The notes beneath the pieces are model-generated. The model was given only the letters and a program-made list of their open reading frames with translations. It had not been told where the DNA came from and searched no databases. The position numbers were made by a program, and so were the translations under genes. Shown here one piece after another: positions 24,085-33,193 of a stretch of 64,000 bases of DNA; positions within the stretch are counted from its first letter, which is position 1; every line of letters begins with the position of its first letter. This DNA is from Chitinophaga sp. (GTDB lineage: Bacteria > Bacteroidota > Bacteroidia > Chitinophagales > Chitinophagaceae), in assembly GCF_019236475.1 (NCBI RefSeq), contig NZ_JAFAIX010000010.1, positions 62,001 through 126,000 on the forward strand, read 5' to 3'.

Positions 24085-25382
24085 TATTACTGCATCTGCG
24101 TTTTAAGATCAATGCCTTCTTCAACTGGAAGTATAATAAGTCGGGCATCATATTTTCTTTGCTTTATCTCGCTACCACCAGCTATTCCTTATTCATAGTG
24201 CATCTCCTGACGGGGCCATTGAACAGTCAGATATCTCCAGCAAGTATAAAGCACATCATTTTTGGCACACTCATTTTACTGACCATTATCCGAAAATTTA
24301 TACCGCAGTATATACCCTTTCGTAAACGCCTATTACAATATCATCCTAAGTCTGCTATCTTCAGGCATGCCTTTAATATCTTGGATGAAATATTATGTTT
24401 CAATTTCCTGAACGCTATTTTATTCATTTGTTTATTGTTGATTTTTCCTTTCTATCATTGGAAGGATGCATGCATTTGGATTACCTGGCTATGTGTTGCT
24501 ATCATTAGCAGGAGAGTAGTGCAATGTTTTTTTGAACAGAGAATACTGCATTATACTAGGTTTCTATTAGGCTGTTTGGTACCTATAGCCACCACGATTA
24601 TTATGCTGCTATGGCAATTTAACTATGAACTTCCACAAACAGCTTTGGCGGTGCTGGTAGTGATTTTACTAGTGAGCTTTATGATGGAAGAGGTGGTGAG
24701 TGAATATGATGATACAGGTAAGCAAGGTGTTACCAGTGAGCATCTGGGCATTAATGTCCTTTTAAACGCACCAGCAGTGCGCGTGTCGGTCCTTGCAGCG
24801 CTGATATTGAAATCAGTATTTATGATCTTGTTTACCATCAAGATCCAAAAGAAAGGACCAGGAGATATGCTGTTTATCATTATGCTGCTGTCCTCACCGG
24901 CATACCTGTTTACCTATTGTTTCAATAATTCCTGGGGCATGTTAAGGAATTACTGGTTTACATTAGACCGTGCAAATCCCAGTGGGTTTTTAATTTGGAG
25001 GTTTCAATTGCGACTAATAGCCGTGCCTTTAGCGATAGATTGTTTCATTACAAGTATTTTCTACTTGGCAAATGACAAGCTAGGCCCGGTGATTATTATC
25101 TCTTACTTTTTTTCCGTGATACTCCTTTGCGTATTAGCATATTATTGGTCCTTACTCTTTCCGTTCTATGTCAGTAAAGGATTTAGTATGAGTGTGAACA
25201 CCTCCACAGTGGCCGCTTTCTGTACCATAATTATTTGCACCGCTATGTATCTTGCCACATACTCGCCGATATTTTACCTGATTGGTGGTTTGTACCTGAT
25301 CATTGCTGTTGCCTTGATGAAAGGGATGAATAAATTTTACAGCGATACAAGAATCGGACTCTATCACAAATTGTTTCATTAA
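24075..25382 (+). CDS. ABC transporter membrane subunit (DUF5687-like)
   Basis: The 435-residue protein is very hydrophobic with about ten to twelve membrane helices, and its start overlaps the end of the ATPase gene, so it is the membrane partner of that exporter. Length and position fit the DUF5687 permeases seen beside ABC ATPases in Bacteroidota; this name is from memory and not from a motif I can point to. The transported substrate is unknown. Confidence 0.8.
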   Translation: MGLVLLHLRFKINAFFNWKYNKSGIIFSLLYLATTSYSLFIVHLLTGPLNSQISPASIKHIIFGTLILLTIIRKFIPQYIPFRKRLLQYHPKSAIFRHAFNILDEILCFNFLNAILFICLLLIFPFYHWKDACIWITWLCVAIISRRVVQCFFEQRILHYTRFLLGCLVPIATTIIMLLWQFNYELPQTALAVLVVILLVSFMMEEVVSEYDDTGKQGVTSEHLGINVLLNAPAVRVSVLAALILKSVFMILFTIKIQKKGPGDMLFIIMLLSSPAYLFTYCFNNSWGMLRNYWFTLDRANPSGFLIWRFQLRLIAVPLAIDCFITSIFYLANDKLGPVIIISYFFSVILLCVLAYYWSLLFPFYVSKGFSMSVNTSTVAAFCTIIICTAMYLATYSPIFYLIGGLYLIIAVALMKGMNKFYSDTRIGLYHKLFH

Positions 25383-25459
25383 GCCCCCATAGCCTCCTTG
25401 AATTAGCCCCCCTCCACTTACCAGCTAAATATATTTTAGCAACCATGGAACTTTTGATC

Positions 25460-25467
25460 TATATTTG
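25460..25467 (+). promoter_or_regulatory. Likely -7 element of the B12 operon promoter
   Basis: TATATTTG matches the Bacteroidota -7 consensus TAnnTTTG exactly. A T-rich -33 region (TTTT at 25434-25437) is slightly off the ideal spacing. Transcription would begin near 25474 and place the riboswitch in the 5' leader. Confidence 0.5.
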
Positions 25468-25529
25468 CCCCGTTAAAATTGGGATGGGAGAGGGTTAAAG
25501 TCTATTCCTTCTTGATTTATACAAAAAAA

Positions 25530-25710
25530 TGTTATGGTTCAATGCTTACAAATCTGCTAAGCATTGATTAAAAGGGAACTCGGGTGCAAATCCCGGACAG
25601 TCCCGCTGCTGTAAATCTCATCAATGATGCACTGGCAATCCATCACAGGTCACTGTTTCGAAAGAAATGGGAAGGCCGCCAGCGCAGAGATAAGTCAGAA
25701 TACCTGCCAT
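25530..25710 (+). promoter_or_regulatory. Cobalamin riboswitch
   Basis: The conserved core is present: AAAAGGGAAC at 25570-25579, CGGGTGCAAATCCCGGACAG, CCCGCTGCTGTAA at 25602-25614, and the B12 box GATAAGTCAGAATACCTGCC at 25689-25708. The order and spacing match adenosylcobalamin-type riboswitches. About 125 bases separate its end from the receptor start at 25836, room for an expression platform that blocks expression when B12 is plentiful. An open frame that starts inside the element (25584) is not translated from there. Confidence 0.93.
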
Positions 25711-25835
25711 ACGTGTTGATTTTTGAGCTTTCGTGGAATGAGGCTCGGAATGATGATCCGGTACAGACGTACTGTATTCATACTATTTCCATTTCTCTAA
25801 GAAAGCTGTTAAGTGGTCAATTAACAGATTGGTTT

Positions 25836-27854
25836 ATGTACTTCAAAGAACTACTTAGTTCTCTGACGAAAGGATTTCTGCATGTGATGTTCGTAGCAAC
25901 GGCTATAGCCGCCTCCGCACAGCAGAAAGACAGTGTGGCGTCAAAAGATTTGAAAGAAGTGGCCGTGTCCGCACTGAAAGTGGGCAAAGAAGTTGTGCCC
26001 GGTCAAAAACTACAAGGCGAAGAGCTGAAACGATTAGGCGGCAACTCCGTGGCAGATGCTCTCCGTTTTTTCGCCGGCGTGCAACTGAAGGACTATGGCG
26101 GTATCGGCGGACTCAAAACCGTGGATATCCGCAGTATGGGTACCACCCAAACCGGCGTTTTCTACGACGGTATCCAACTAGGCAATGCCCAGAACGGAAC
26201 GGTAGACTTGGGCAAGTTCTCCCTGGATAACATGGAAGAGATTTCCATGTACAACGGCCAAAGAAGTAATATCTTCCAAACTGCGAAAGACTTCGCTGCT
26301 GCAACCGCCATCTATCTCACTACCATCAAACCTACATTTGCCGAAGGAGAAAAAACACATTTCCGTACTACCATTAAAACAGGTTCTTTTGGATTATTTA
26401 ATCCTTCTATTCTCTGGCAACAGAAAATCAGTAACCATGTTACCGCTAATCTCAGCGCAGAATGGGTGAACGCTAACGGTCAATACAAATTCCGATATGC
26501 CAAAGCTAAAGGTTATGATACCACGGCTATACGAAAAAATGGAGACATCAACGCTTATAGGATAGAAGGTGGTTTTAACGGCCAACTACAACACGGCGAA
26601 TGGTCTGCCAAAGGTTATTTTTATCAGTCGGAGCGCGGTATTCCAGGGTTTGTAGTCAACAATGTTTTTGGCCACGTGGATCGCCAGTGGGATAGAGATT
26701 ATTTTTTCCAAGGTACCTTCCGTAAAGATGTGACGGATAAATATAGCTTGCAACTCAATACCAAATACACCAGCAATTACAACCGCTTTTCCCAGCCAGA
26801 TACGGCTTTGCTGATGGTGGATAATACTTACCGTCAACAAGAATATTACTTTTCTTCCGCAAACCAGTATACGATCAATAAATGGTGGACCGTCGCGCTC
26901 TCTGGCGATTTCCAATGGAATGCGCTACGTTCTTTTGATAGATCTGGCAATGAATTAGCGCATCCTATCCGCTATACGACTTTGGTGGCAGCCGCTACCA
27001 GCTTGAACTTTAACAAGTTTAGCACACAACTTAGTATGCTGGGTACTATCGTGAATGAAGATAATAAAATCAATATGCCGGCTCCTTCCAAACAGGAGTT
27101 CACTCCGGCCATATATCTTTCCTGGCAACCTGGGACTAACCCTGAGTTCAAGCTGAGAGGCTTTTACAAGCGGATCTTCCGCATGCCTACCCTGAATGAT
27201 TTATACTACCAGGAAATCGGCATCGCCACCTTAAAGCCGGAATTTGCCACCCAATACGACGCTGGTTACAGTTGGTATATGACCCCGATCTCCTCCATCA
27301 TAAAGCATTTTGGATTGGACTTGGATTTTTGGTTCAGCCAAGTGAAAGATAAAATAGTAGCCGTGCCTACCACAGACCCTCAACGCTGGCAGATGAGTAA
27401 TATCGGCCTGGTAAAAATCAAAGGCATAGATCTCAAAGCCAGAGCAGACTGGGAGGTTTCGGAAGACACGCGTCTCTCTACAAAACTGGTGTACACCTTT
27501 CAACGCGCGCAAGACTTTACCAATCCAGGCGATATCTATTACGAAGATCAGATCGTTTATATACCAAAACACAGCGGCTCCTTTATCCTACAGGCCGACT
27601 ATAAAGCCTGGCAACTGAATTTCAGCCAGATCTATACCGGGGAAAGATATAACGCTAAAACCAACATACCGGAAAACTATGTACAGCCTTGGTATACCAG
27701 TGATATCGGATTATCGCGCATCATTACCTGGCATAAATGGATGCTGAAAGCCACTTGCATGGTCAACAATGTACTGAACCAATACTATGATGTGGTGCAG
27801 AGTTTTCCAATGCCAGGTCGAAACTATAAAGTAATTCTAACCATCAATATTTAA
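25836..27854 (+). CDS. btuB: BtuB-like TonB-dependent vitamin B12 receptor
   Basis: The 672-residue product is a TonB-dependent receptor. The ATG at 25836 gives a signal peptide (FLHVMFVATAIAASAQQ), while the longer frame begins inside the riboswitch. The plug lies at about residues 45-160 (LKEVAVSA, VADALRFFAGVQLKDYGG, IDIRSMGT-type segment VDIRSMGTTQTGVFYDG), followed by a barrel. A riboswitch upstream and a BtuG-like lipoprotein three bases downstream identify cobalamin or a cobamide as cargo. No FeoB- or BtuCDF-type inner-membrane transporter is adjacent; a BtuF-like protein is encoded 31 kb away. Confidence 0.88.
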   Translation: MYFKELLSSLTKGFLHVMFVATAIAASAQQKDSVASKDLKEVAVSALKVGKEVVPGQKLQGEELKRLGGNSVADALRFFAGVQLKDYGGIGGLKTVDIRSMGTTQTGVFYDGIQLGNAQNGTVDLGKFSLDNMEEISMYNGQRSNIFQTAKDFAAATAIYLTTIKPTFAEGEKTHFRTTIKTGSFGLFNPSILWQQKISNHVTANLSAEWVNANGQYKFRYAKAKGYDTTAIRKNGDINAYRIEGGFNGQLQHGEWSAKGYFYQSERGIPGFVVNNVFGHVDRQWDRDYFFQGTFRKDVTDKYSLQLNTKYTSNYNRFSQPDTALLMVDNTYRQQEYYFSSANQYTINKWWTVALSGDFQWNALRSFDRSGNELAHPIRYTTLVAAATSLNFNKFSTQLSMLGTIVNEDNKINMPAPSKQEFTPAIYLSWQPGTNPEFKLRGFYKRIFRMPTLNDLYYQEIGIATLKPEFATQYDAGYSWYMTPISSIIKHFGLDLDFWFSQVKDKIVAVPTTDPQRWQMSNIGLVKIKGIDLKARADWEVSEDTRLSTKLVYTFQRAQDFTNPGDIYYEDQIVYIPKHSGSFILQADYKAWQLNFSQIYTGERYNAKTNIPENYVQPWYTSDIGLSRIITWHKWMLKATCMVNNVLNQYYDVVQSFPMPGRNYKVILTINI

Positions 27855-27857
27855 AGT

Positions 27858-29009
27858 ATGATCCAATATTCCCGGACATTGCTATCTCTAACGCTGTTGG
27901 CTACACTACTGCTGTATGCCTGCCGTAAAGGGGATCAAATTGTTCCTCCCGTGGAAACACCCGTTACAACGCCCGTTCCGAATGCAGCAGTAGCTGGTTT
28001 TTATCTGCTGAATGAAGGCAATATGGGTAGTAATAAAGCCACCTTGGATTATTTCGATTATACCACTGGTATCTATCATAAAAATATCTACGCTACCATC
28101 AATCCCAATGTGGTAAAGGAACTCGGCGATGTAGGCAATGATGTACAGATCTATGGCGGTAAGTTGTATGCGGTGATCAATGTTTCCAATAAAGTGGAAG
28201 TGATGGATGCCGCTACCACCAAACGTATTAAACAGATTGATATCCTGAATTGCCGCTATGTAGTGTTTGCTAACGGTAAGGCCTATGTGAGTTCATATGC
28301 GGGCCCTGTGCAATTGGATGTAAACGCGCCTATTGGCTTTGTGGCGGAAGTGGATACGGCTACATTGGAAGTAACCCGTAAAGTGACGGTAGGCTTTCAA
28401 CCGGAAGAAATGGCGGTAGTAAATGGTAAACTATATGTGGCCAATTCTGGCGGCTATCGGGTGCCCAACTATGATAGCACCGTTTCTGTCATCGACCTGA
28501 ACACATTCACCGAGGTGAAGAAAATCAATACAGGCATAAATCTGCATCGTTTGAAAGCAGATGCCTACGGTGATATCTATGTTTCTTCCCGTGGCGATTA
28601 TCGCAAAGTGCCGTCTTCCTTGTATCGCATCGACACTAAAACAGATGAGGTAGTTCAACATTTTGATTTACCTACCAGCGATATCTGGATATCGGGAGAC
28701 ACGGCCTATCTCTATGGCTCTGAGTTTAGCTATAATACGAACAGTTTCAAGATTTCTTATAACATGCTGAATGTCCGTACGGAAACAGTGTTGAATAAAA
28801 ATTTCATCACAGACGGCTCCGACGCGCAAATCAAAATGCCTTATGCAGTGGCGGTAAACCCCGTTACGAAAGAGATCTTGGTAGGCGATGCTAAAGATTA
28901 TATCTCTCCCGGAAAACTATTTTGCTATACCAGTACCGGCCAATTGAAATGGTCGGTGATCACTGGAGATATCCCCGGACATATTGCATTTATCCCTGTT
29001 AAAAAATAA
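27858..29009 (+). CDS. BtuG-like surface B12-binding lipoprotein (beta-propeller)
   Basis: The 383-residue protein has a lipoprotein signal (LLYACRKG, Cys22) and repeating beta-propeller blades of YncE/DUF5074 type (for example DVGNDVQIYGGKLYAVIN, VEVMDAATTKRIKQID, PEEMAVVNGKLYVANSGG, VSVIDLNTFTEVKKIN). In gut Bacteroides, BtuG is a seven-bladed lipoprotein that caps BtuB and binds B12 very tightly. Position directly after a riboswitch-controlled btuB supports the same role here. It follows btuB with a three-base gap. Confidence 0.82.
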   Translation: MIQYSRTLLSLTLLATLLLYACRKGDQIVPPVETPVTTPVPNAAVAGFYLLNEGNMGSNKATLDYFDYTTGIYHKNIYATINPNVVKELGDVGNDVQIYGGKLYAVINVSNKVEVMDAATTKRIKQIDILNCRYVVFANGKAYVSSYAGPVQLDVNAPIGFVAEVDTATLEVTRKVTVGFQPEEMAVVNGKLYVANSGGYRVPNYDSTVSVIDLNTFTEVKKINTGINLHRLKADAYGDIYVSSRGDYRKVPSSLYRIDTKTDEVVQHFDLPTSDIWISGDTAYLYGSEFSYNTNSFKISYNMLNVRTETVLNKNFITDGSDAQIKMPYAVAVNPVTKEILVGDAKDYISPGKLFCYTSTGQLKWSVITGDIPGHIAFIPVKK

Positions 29010-29020
29010 AAGAACGCATC

Positions 29021-29956
29021 ATGAAGAACTCGAAATTATGGATGGTGGCCGGATTGGCATTATTGGCTGCCTGCTCTAAAAAAGAATCGGTAACCAATGT
29101 GACGCCAGTAGATCCGCCACATACCACCAACAGGGCTATGGTGCTGGATTATCAGCCTGCTCCCGGTCAGTTTATCAACCAGGCGCCAGAATGGGTAGCC
29201 GGTAATTCCGATCAAGACTTAATCGCGAAAGCACAAACCTCCCTAGACAATAACAATTTCGTGTGCCTGGGTGGCTACGGCGGTTATATCGTGTTGGGTA
29301 TGCAATATGCCATCCCCAATGTGGACGATCAATACAGCTTCTTGGTGAAAGGCAATGCATTCACTAACTGGGCGGAACCTGGTATCATCCTGGTGTCCGC
29401 AGATACGAATAACAACGGTAAACCAGATGATGAATGGTATGAGATTGCTGGCTCTGAATATAACAGCAGCAAGACGATCCGGAATTACCAAATTACCTAT
29501 TTCAAACCGGATGAAAAGAAAATAGCTACACCCTCCAAAACAGATAATAATCTCAGCGATACGACTTACATCCGTTGGAAAGATAACATAGGTAGATCCG
29601 GTTACCTCTCTAAAAATATCTACCACAGCCAAAGCTATTATCCGCAGTGGAAAGGGGATAGCATCACTTTCACCGGCTCCCTGCTCTCTGCAGAAAACGT
29701 GAAAGATCTCTCTGGTACTGGCGTAAACTGGGTGAGTCCGGCACTGTCCTTCGGTTATGCCGACAACTGGGCAAATGATAACGACAATGCTAAAATTAAA
29801 ATCAGTTGGGCTGTAGATAAATCCGGTAAAAAAGTAAACCTGAAAAATATCAAATTCATTAAGGTGTACACTGGTATGCGTGCAGAAGCAGGCTGGTTGG
29901 GAGAAGTATCTACGGAAGTGACTGGCGTAACTGATCTGACATTAAAACAGCAGTAG
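29021..29956 (+). CDS. Surface lipoprotein of the cobalamin locus
   Basis: The 311-residue product has a lipoprotein signal (LALLAACSKKES, Cys18) and a beta-rich body with LGGYGGYIVLGM, GNAFTNWAEPGIILVS, a DTNNNGKPDDEWYEIAGSE segment (calcium-binding-like) and TGMRAEAGWLGEVSTEV at the end. Similar proteins are encoded in B12 loci of Bacteroidota and are often called cell-surface or PKD proteins; a role in cobamide capture is plausible but unproven. It is third in the riboswitch operon, 11 bases after the BtuG-like gene. Confidence 0.75.
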   Translation: MKNSKLWMVAGLALLAACSKKESVTNVTPVDPPHTTNRAMVLDYQPAPGQFINQAPEWVAGNSDQDLIAKAQTSLDNNNFVCLGGYGGYIVLGMQYAIPNVDDQYSFLVKGNAFTNWAEPGIILVSADTNNNGKPDDEWYEIAGSEYNSSKTIRNYQITYFKPDEKKIATPSKTDNNLSDTTYIRWKDNIGRSGYLSKNIYHSQSYYPQWKGDSITFTGSLLSAENVKDLSGTGVNWVSPALSFGYADNWANDNDNAKIKISWAVDKSGKKVNLKNIKFIKVYTGMRAEAGWLGEVSTEVTGVTDLTLKQQ

Positions 29957-30046
29957 TACGGCAAACTGATATGGTCGATTAAACTGAATCTGGATCTGTT
30001 TTACTTAGCTGATTTTTTAAATCTTTGCAGTAGAAAAAACCTCGAC

Positions 30047-30838
30047 ATGCAATTCAGATTCTTCCATGTAGATGCCTTTACCGGCGAAGCTTTCAAAGGA
30101 AATCCGGCTGCAGTATGCCTGCTGGATACCATGCCCTCCGACGAAATATTAAGCAGCATAGGAAAGGAAAACAACTTGCCTATGACTGCTTTTTTATTGG
30201 CACAGCATGGCGATTACATCTTGCGCTGGTTCCTTCCTAATGGCGAAGAGTCCAAGCTCTGTGGGCACGCCACGCTGGCCAGTGCACACGTACTATGGGA
30301 ATCAGCGATGAAGCTGGCAGATGAAACGATCCGCTTTCATACCGCTGGTGGCCTACTTACCGCTACCAAAGGAGAAGATGGTTGGATCACGTTGAATTTC
30401 CCAGCAATTGAAAATACGCCTATGCAGCACCATGGCCCTATGGCGGCATTGTTCCCTCGTGCAAAGGAGGTCTTGGCTACGAATTCAGGCGGCTACCTCG
30501 TGGTATTGCCTACAGAAGCGGAGGTGCGAGAATATTCGCCGAATGCGGAAACGCTGAAACCTTATAGAATTACCATCACAGCGCTTGCAGACACAGGGAA
30601 GCCGTACGACTTCGTGTCCAGGTTCTTCATGAATCATGGCGGCTCTCCAGAAGATCCTGTAACCGGATCTGCACATTGCAGTCTAGTCCCATATTACGCT
30701 CAGGTGCTTAATAAAACAGACTTCGATGCACGCCAGGTTTCTCCAAGAGGAGGTATCTTGAAAGTAGGATTACGTGGCAATAGAGTAGATATCTCTGGGC
30801 AGGCAGTAACCGTGGTAGACGGCTGGTATAATTTATAA
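30047..30838 (+). CDS. PhzF-family isomerase
   Basis: The 263-residue protein has the PhzF pattern: HVDAFTGEAFKGNPAAVCLL at the N-terminus, with the catalytic Glu near residue 43 in IGKENNLPMTAF, SKLCGHATLASAHVLWE, and EDPVTGSAHCSLVPYY near residue 200. PhzF catalyses a proton-transfer isomerisation in phenazine synthesis, but most homologues lie outside phenazine operons, as here, and have unknown substrates. It is a single gene ended by a strong terminator. Confidence 0.9.
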   Translation: MQFRFFHVDAFTGEAFKGNPAAVCLLDTMPSDEILSSIGKENNLPMTAFLLAQHGDYILRWFLPNGEESKLCGHATLASAHVLWESAMKLADETIRFHTAGGLLTATKGEDGWITLNFPAIENTPMQHHGPMAALFPRAKEVLATNSGGYLVVLPTEAEVREYSPNAETLKPYRITITALADTGKPYDFVSRFFMNHGGSPEDPVTGSAHCSLVPYYAQVLNKTDFDARQVSPRGGILKVGLRGNRVDISGQAVTVVDGWYNL

Positions 30839-30865
30839 GCGTTAATACGCAGTAGACATAAATAG

Positions 30866-30910
30866 GCGCAAAGGGAATGGTGTCTCTCCATTATTCCCTT
30901 TGCGCTTTTT
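30866..30910 (+). terminator. Intrinsic terminator of the PhzF-like gene
   Basis: GCGCAAAGGGAAT pairs with ATTCCCTTTGCGC over 13 bases and is followed by TTTTT. Confidence 0.93.
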
Positions 30911-30923
30911 GCTAGTAATAATT

Positions 30924-31742
30924 TTACAGGAATAAATCTTTCTGCAGTCTAGATCCCGGTTTTACGGCATACTTACTGAAATCCGTTACCCCAGCGGATT
31001 GTAGCACCTCTTCATCAATCAATGTATGACCGGTATAGGAAATAGACGGCTGATTGAGAATATAATAAACGGCATCGGCGATGATATCGGGAGTGCGACT
31101 CATATTCACCAGGGCATCTCCGCCGAGGAGGTTTTTCACTGCGGCAGTAGCAATAGTAGTGGCCGGCCAGAGGGCATTCGAGGCGATGCCATCCTGCTCC
31201 AGTTCTGCAGCCCATCCTAAAGCGAGCATGCTCATATTGTATTTGCTGATGGTATATGCTACATGTGGTCCTAGCCAATGGGCCGCTAAATTGATAGGGG
31301 GCGATAAGGTCAGGATATGCGGATTCTTACCTAGTTTAAGATAAGGGAGACAGTGTTGGGTGACGAGGAAAGTACCGCGCACATTGATGTCGTGCATTAG
31401 GTCAAATTTTTTGGCGCTGGTCTGTTGGGTATTGGTCAATTGAATGGCGGAGGCATTGTTGATGACTACATCAATGCCACCAAACCGTTCCACCGCTTTG
31501 GCAACAGCTTCCGCAATTTGGGCTTCATCCCGGATGTCTACCTGTACTGCCAGTGCTTTTCCGCCGTGAGCTTCCACTTCTGCGGCTGCACTGTGAATAG
31601 TTCCTCCAAGCCTGGGATCTTCCTCTACACTTTTCGCGGCTATCACAATGTTGGCGCCTCCTGCGGCAAGCTTCAGGGCAATCGCCTTACCAATTCCTCT
31701 GCTCGCTCCCGTAATAAAAACCGTACGTTGTTGGTATGTCAT
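30924..31742 (-). CDS. Short-chain dehydrogenase/reductase, HSDL2-like
   Basis: The 272-residue protein (ATG at 31742, which puts TVFITGASRGIGKAIA near the start) is a classical SDR: cofactor motif TGASRGIG, the NNAS motif in DVVINNASA, and the active-site YTISKYNMS (Tyr-x-x-x-Lys). The segment LTLSPPINLAAHWLGPHVAYTISKYNMSM, seen here in parts, is typical of HSDL2-type or citronellol/isopregnene-type SDRs. Substrate unknown. The NAD(P) preference cannot be judged safely. Confidence 0.9.
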   Translation of the reverse strand: MTYQQRTVFITGASRGIGKAIALKLAAGGANIVIAAKSVEEDPRLGGTIHSAAAEVEAHGGKALAVQVDIRDEAQIAEAVAKAVERFGGIDVVINNASAIQLTNTQQTSAKKFDLMHDINVRGTFLVTQHCLPYLKLGKNPHILTLSPPINLAAHWLGPHVAYTISKYNMSMLALGWAAELEQDGIASNALWPATTIATAAVKNLLGGDALVNMSRTPDIIADAVYYILNQPSISYTGHTLIDEEVLQSAGVTDFSKYAVKPGSRLQKDLFL

Positions 31743-31814
31743 ATCTGGCTGCTTTAAAGAAATGAAAAATGCTGTCAGGAATTTAAGCATTCTTTCTGTC
31801 CTGGCAAAAGCCTT

Positions 31815-33062
31815 CTATTTTACCAATGCTGGCTGACCAGTGGCATTTGGCCGCTGCATATCATCCGCATGGCGCCGGCGATAAGCTACAAATAAGGCTA
31901 CCGCTACTGCGCCTAATATGCCTTCGAAAAATACGGTAAACCGTGGTCCGGCTATATTGGCCGCAGCACCTGCAAGCAAACTCCCGATAGGTATCATTCC
32001 TTGGTAAGCCATGATGTAATAACTGATGGCGCGCGCACGCATGGCAGGAAGGGCATGCGTTTGTATATAGGTGTTAATAGCAGATGTCTGTGCCATCATC
32101 CCTACGCCGGATACTAACATGAACAGCAATGCCATAGGCAACCATCCCGCATAGGCGAGCAACAATAAACTTAATGAGAAAATCAAACTGGCAGTAATGA
32201 GCACTTTGATAAGATCCCTACCAGGCTTCAATCTAGCCAAATATAGGGCAGATATAATAGAACCCAAGCCTGCTGCGCTCTCAAACCAACTGAAAGTACG
32301 GGCATCTCCATGAAATACATCTTTGGCAAATATGGGCATCAAGGTATTAAAAGGCATGACCAACATACTGCTAACAGTTAGCAGTAACAGGAGAGAAGTA
32401 AGGTCCTTGTCATGGGAGATATACTGAAATCCTGCCCGCAGCTCTACCCAGATACTAGTGTTGGTGTTATGCACTACCGGGACCTCCATTTTCATCATAA
32501 ACAGGCAAATCAATATGGGGATATAACTCACGAAGTTCAATACAAAACAAACATTTTCCCCAAGGGTACTGAGGAGAATCCCTGCCAGCGCGGGCCCGGC
32601 TATACGGGCAAAATTCCACATAGTGGAGTTTAGGACAATGGCATTGGGTAAATCCTCCTTATTGGTAACCATATCCACCATGAGGGATTGCCTACAAGTC
32701 ACTTCAAAAACATTCACGATCCCTTGTAATAAGGTCAGCAGGATAATCCAGTTGGTATTATAATACTGGAATATGATCAGTATGGCGAGTGCAAGTGCCT
32801 GTACCATATTGATTACCTGCGTTTGTACGAGTAATTTGTATCGGTTATGCCGATCTATATAACTGCCTGCATAGGGCGCTAATATTAAGGAGGGGATGAG
32901 TCCTGCAAAACTGACAACACCCAGCAGCCATGCAGAGCCGGTGAGCCGGTAAATCAGCCAGCAAACGGCTGTCTTCTGCATCCACGTTCCAATCAAGGAA
33001 ACGGATTGACCATAAAAGAACAGTCTGAAATTGCGGGATTTTAATGAGCGAAATACTTCCAT
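31815..33062 (-). CDS. MFS transporter, EntS/MFS_3-like
   Basis: The 415-residue protein has twelve predicted membrane helices and the motif-A-like loop GSYIDRHNRYKLL after helix 2. It resembles the MFS_3 group that includes the enterobactin exporter EntS. A substrate cannot be inferred. It is divergent from the LysR-type gene across 131 bases, which makes it a likely target of that regulator. Confidence 0.87.
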   Translation of the reverse strand: MEVFRSLKSRNFRLFFYGQSVSLIGTWMQKTAVCWLIYRLTGSAWLLGVVSFAGLIPSLILAPYAGSYIDRHNRYKLLVQTQVINMVQALALAILIIFQYYNTNWIILLTLLQGIVNVFEVTCRQSLMVDMVTNKEDLPNAIVLNSTMWNFARIAGPALAGILLSTLGENVCFVLNFVSYIPILICLFMMKMEVPVVHNTNTSIWVELRAGFQYISHDKDLTSLLLLLTVSSMLVMPFNTLMPIFAKDVFHGDARTFSWFESAAGLGSIISALYLARLKPGRDLIKVLITASLIFSLSLLLLAYAGWLPMALLFMLVSGVGMMAQTSAINTYIQTHALPAMRARAISYYIMAYQGMIPIGSLLAGAAANIAGPRFTVFFEGILGAVAVALFVAYRRRHADDMQRPNATGQPALVK

Positions 33063-33139
33063 GCTAAAGGTTTTTCTTGGTTCTCAAAGCATCCATCTGA
33101 TGGTTAGTGCTAAATCGATCACAAAAGTCCTACATTTAC

Positions 33140-33149
33140 ACTAATTAGT
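33140..33149. promoter_or_regulatory. Possible LysR-type operator
   Basis: The 10-base perfect palindrome ACTAATTAGT lies midway between the divergent MFS and LysR genes, and ATTAGT recurs twice closer to the lysR start (33175-33180 and 33188-33193). Position and symmetry fit a LysR recognition site, but the match is short and AT-rich. Confidence 0.35.
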
Positions 33150-33193
33150 TAAATAGATTGTTTTAATCATTTCCATTAGTAAAACCGATTAGT

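Noticed and set aside
25584-25835. N-terminal extension of the BtuB-like frame
   Set aside because: This part is the cobalamin riboswitch core and expression platform. The signal peptide begins at 25836.
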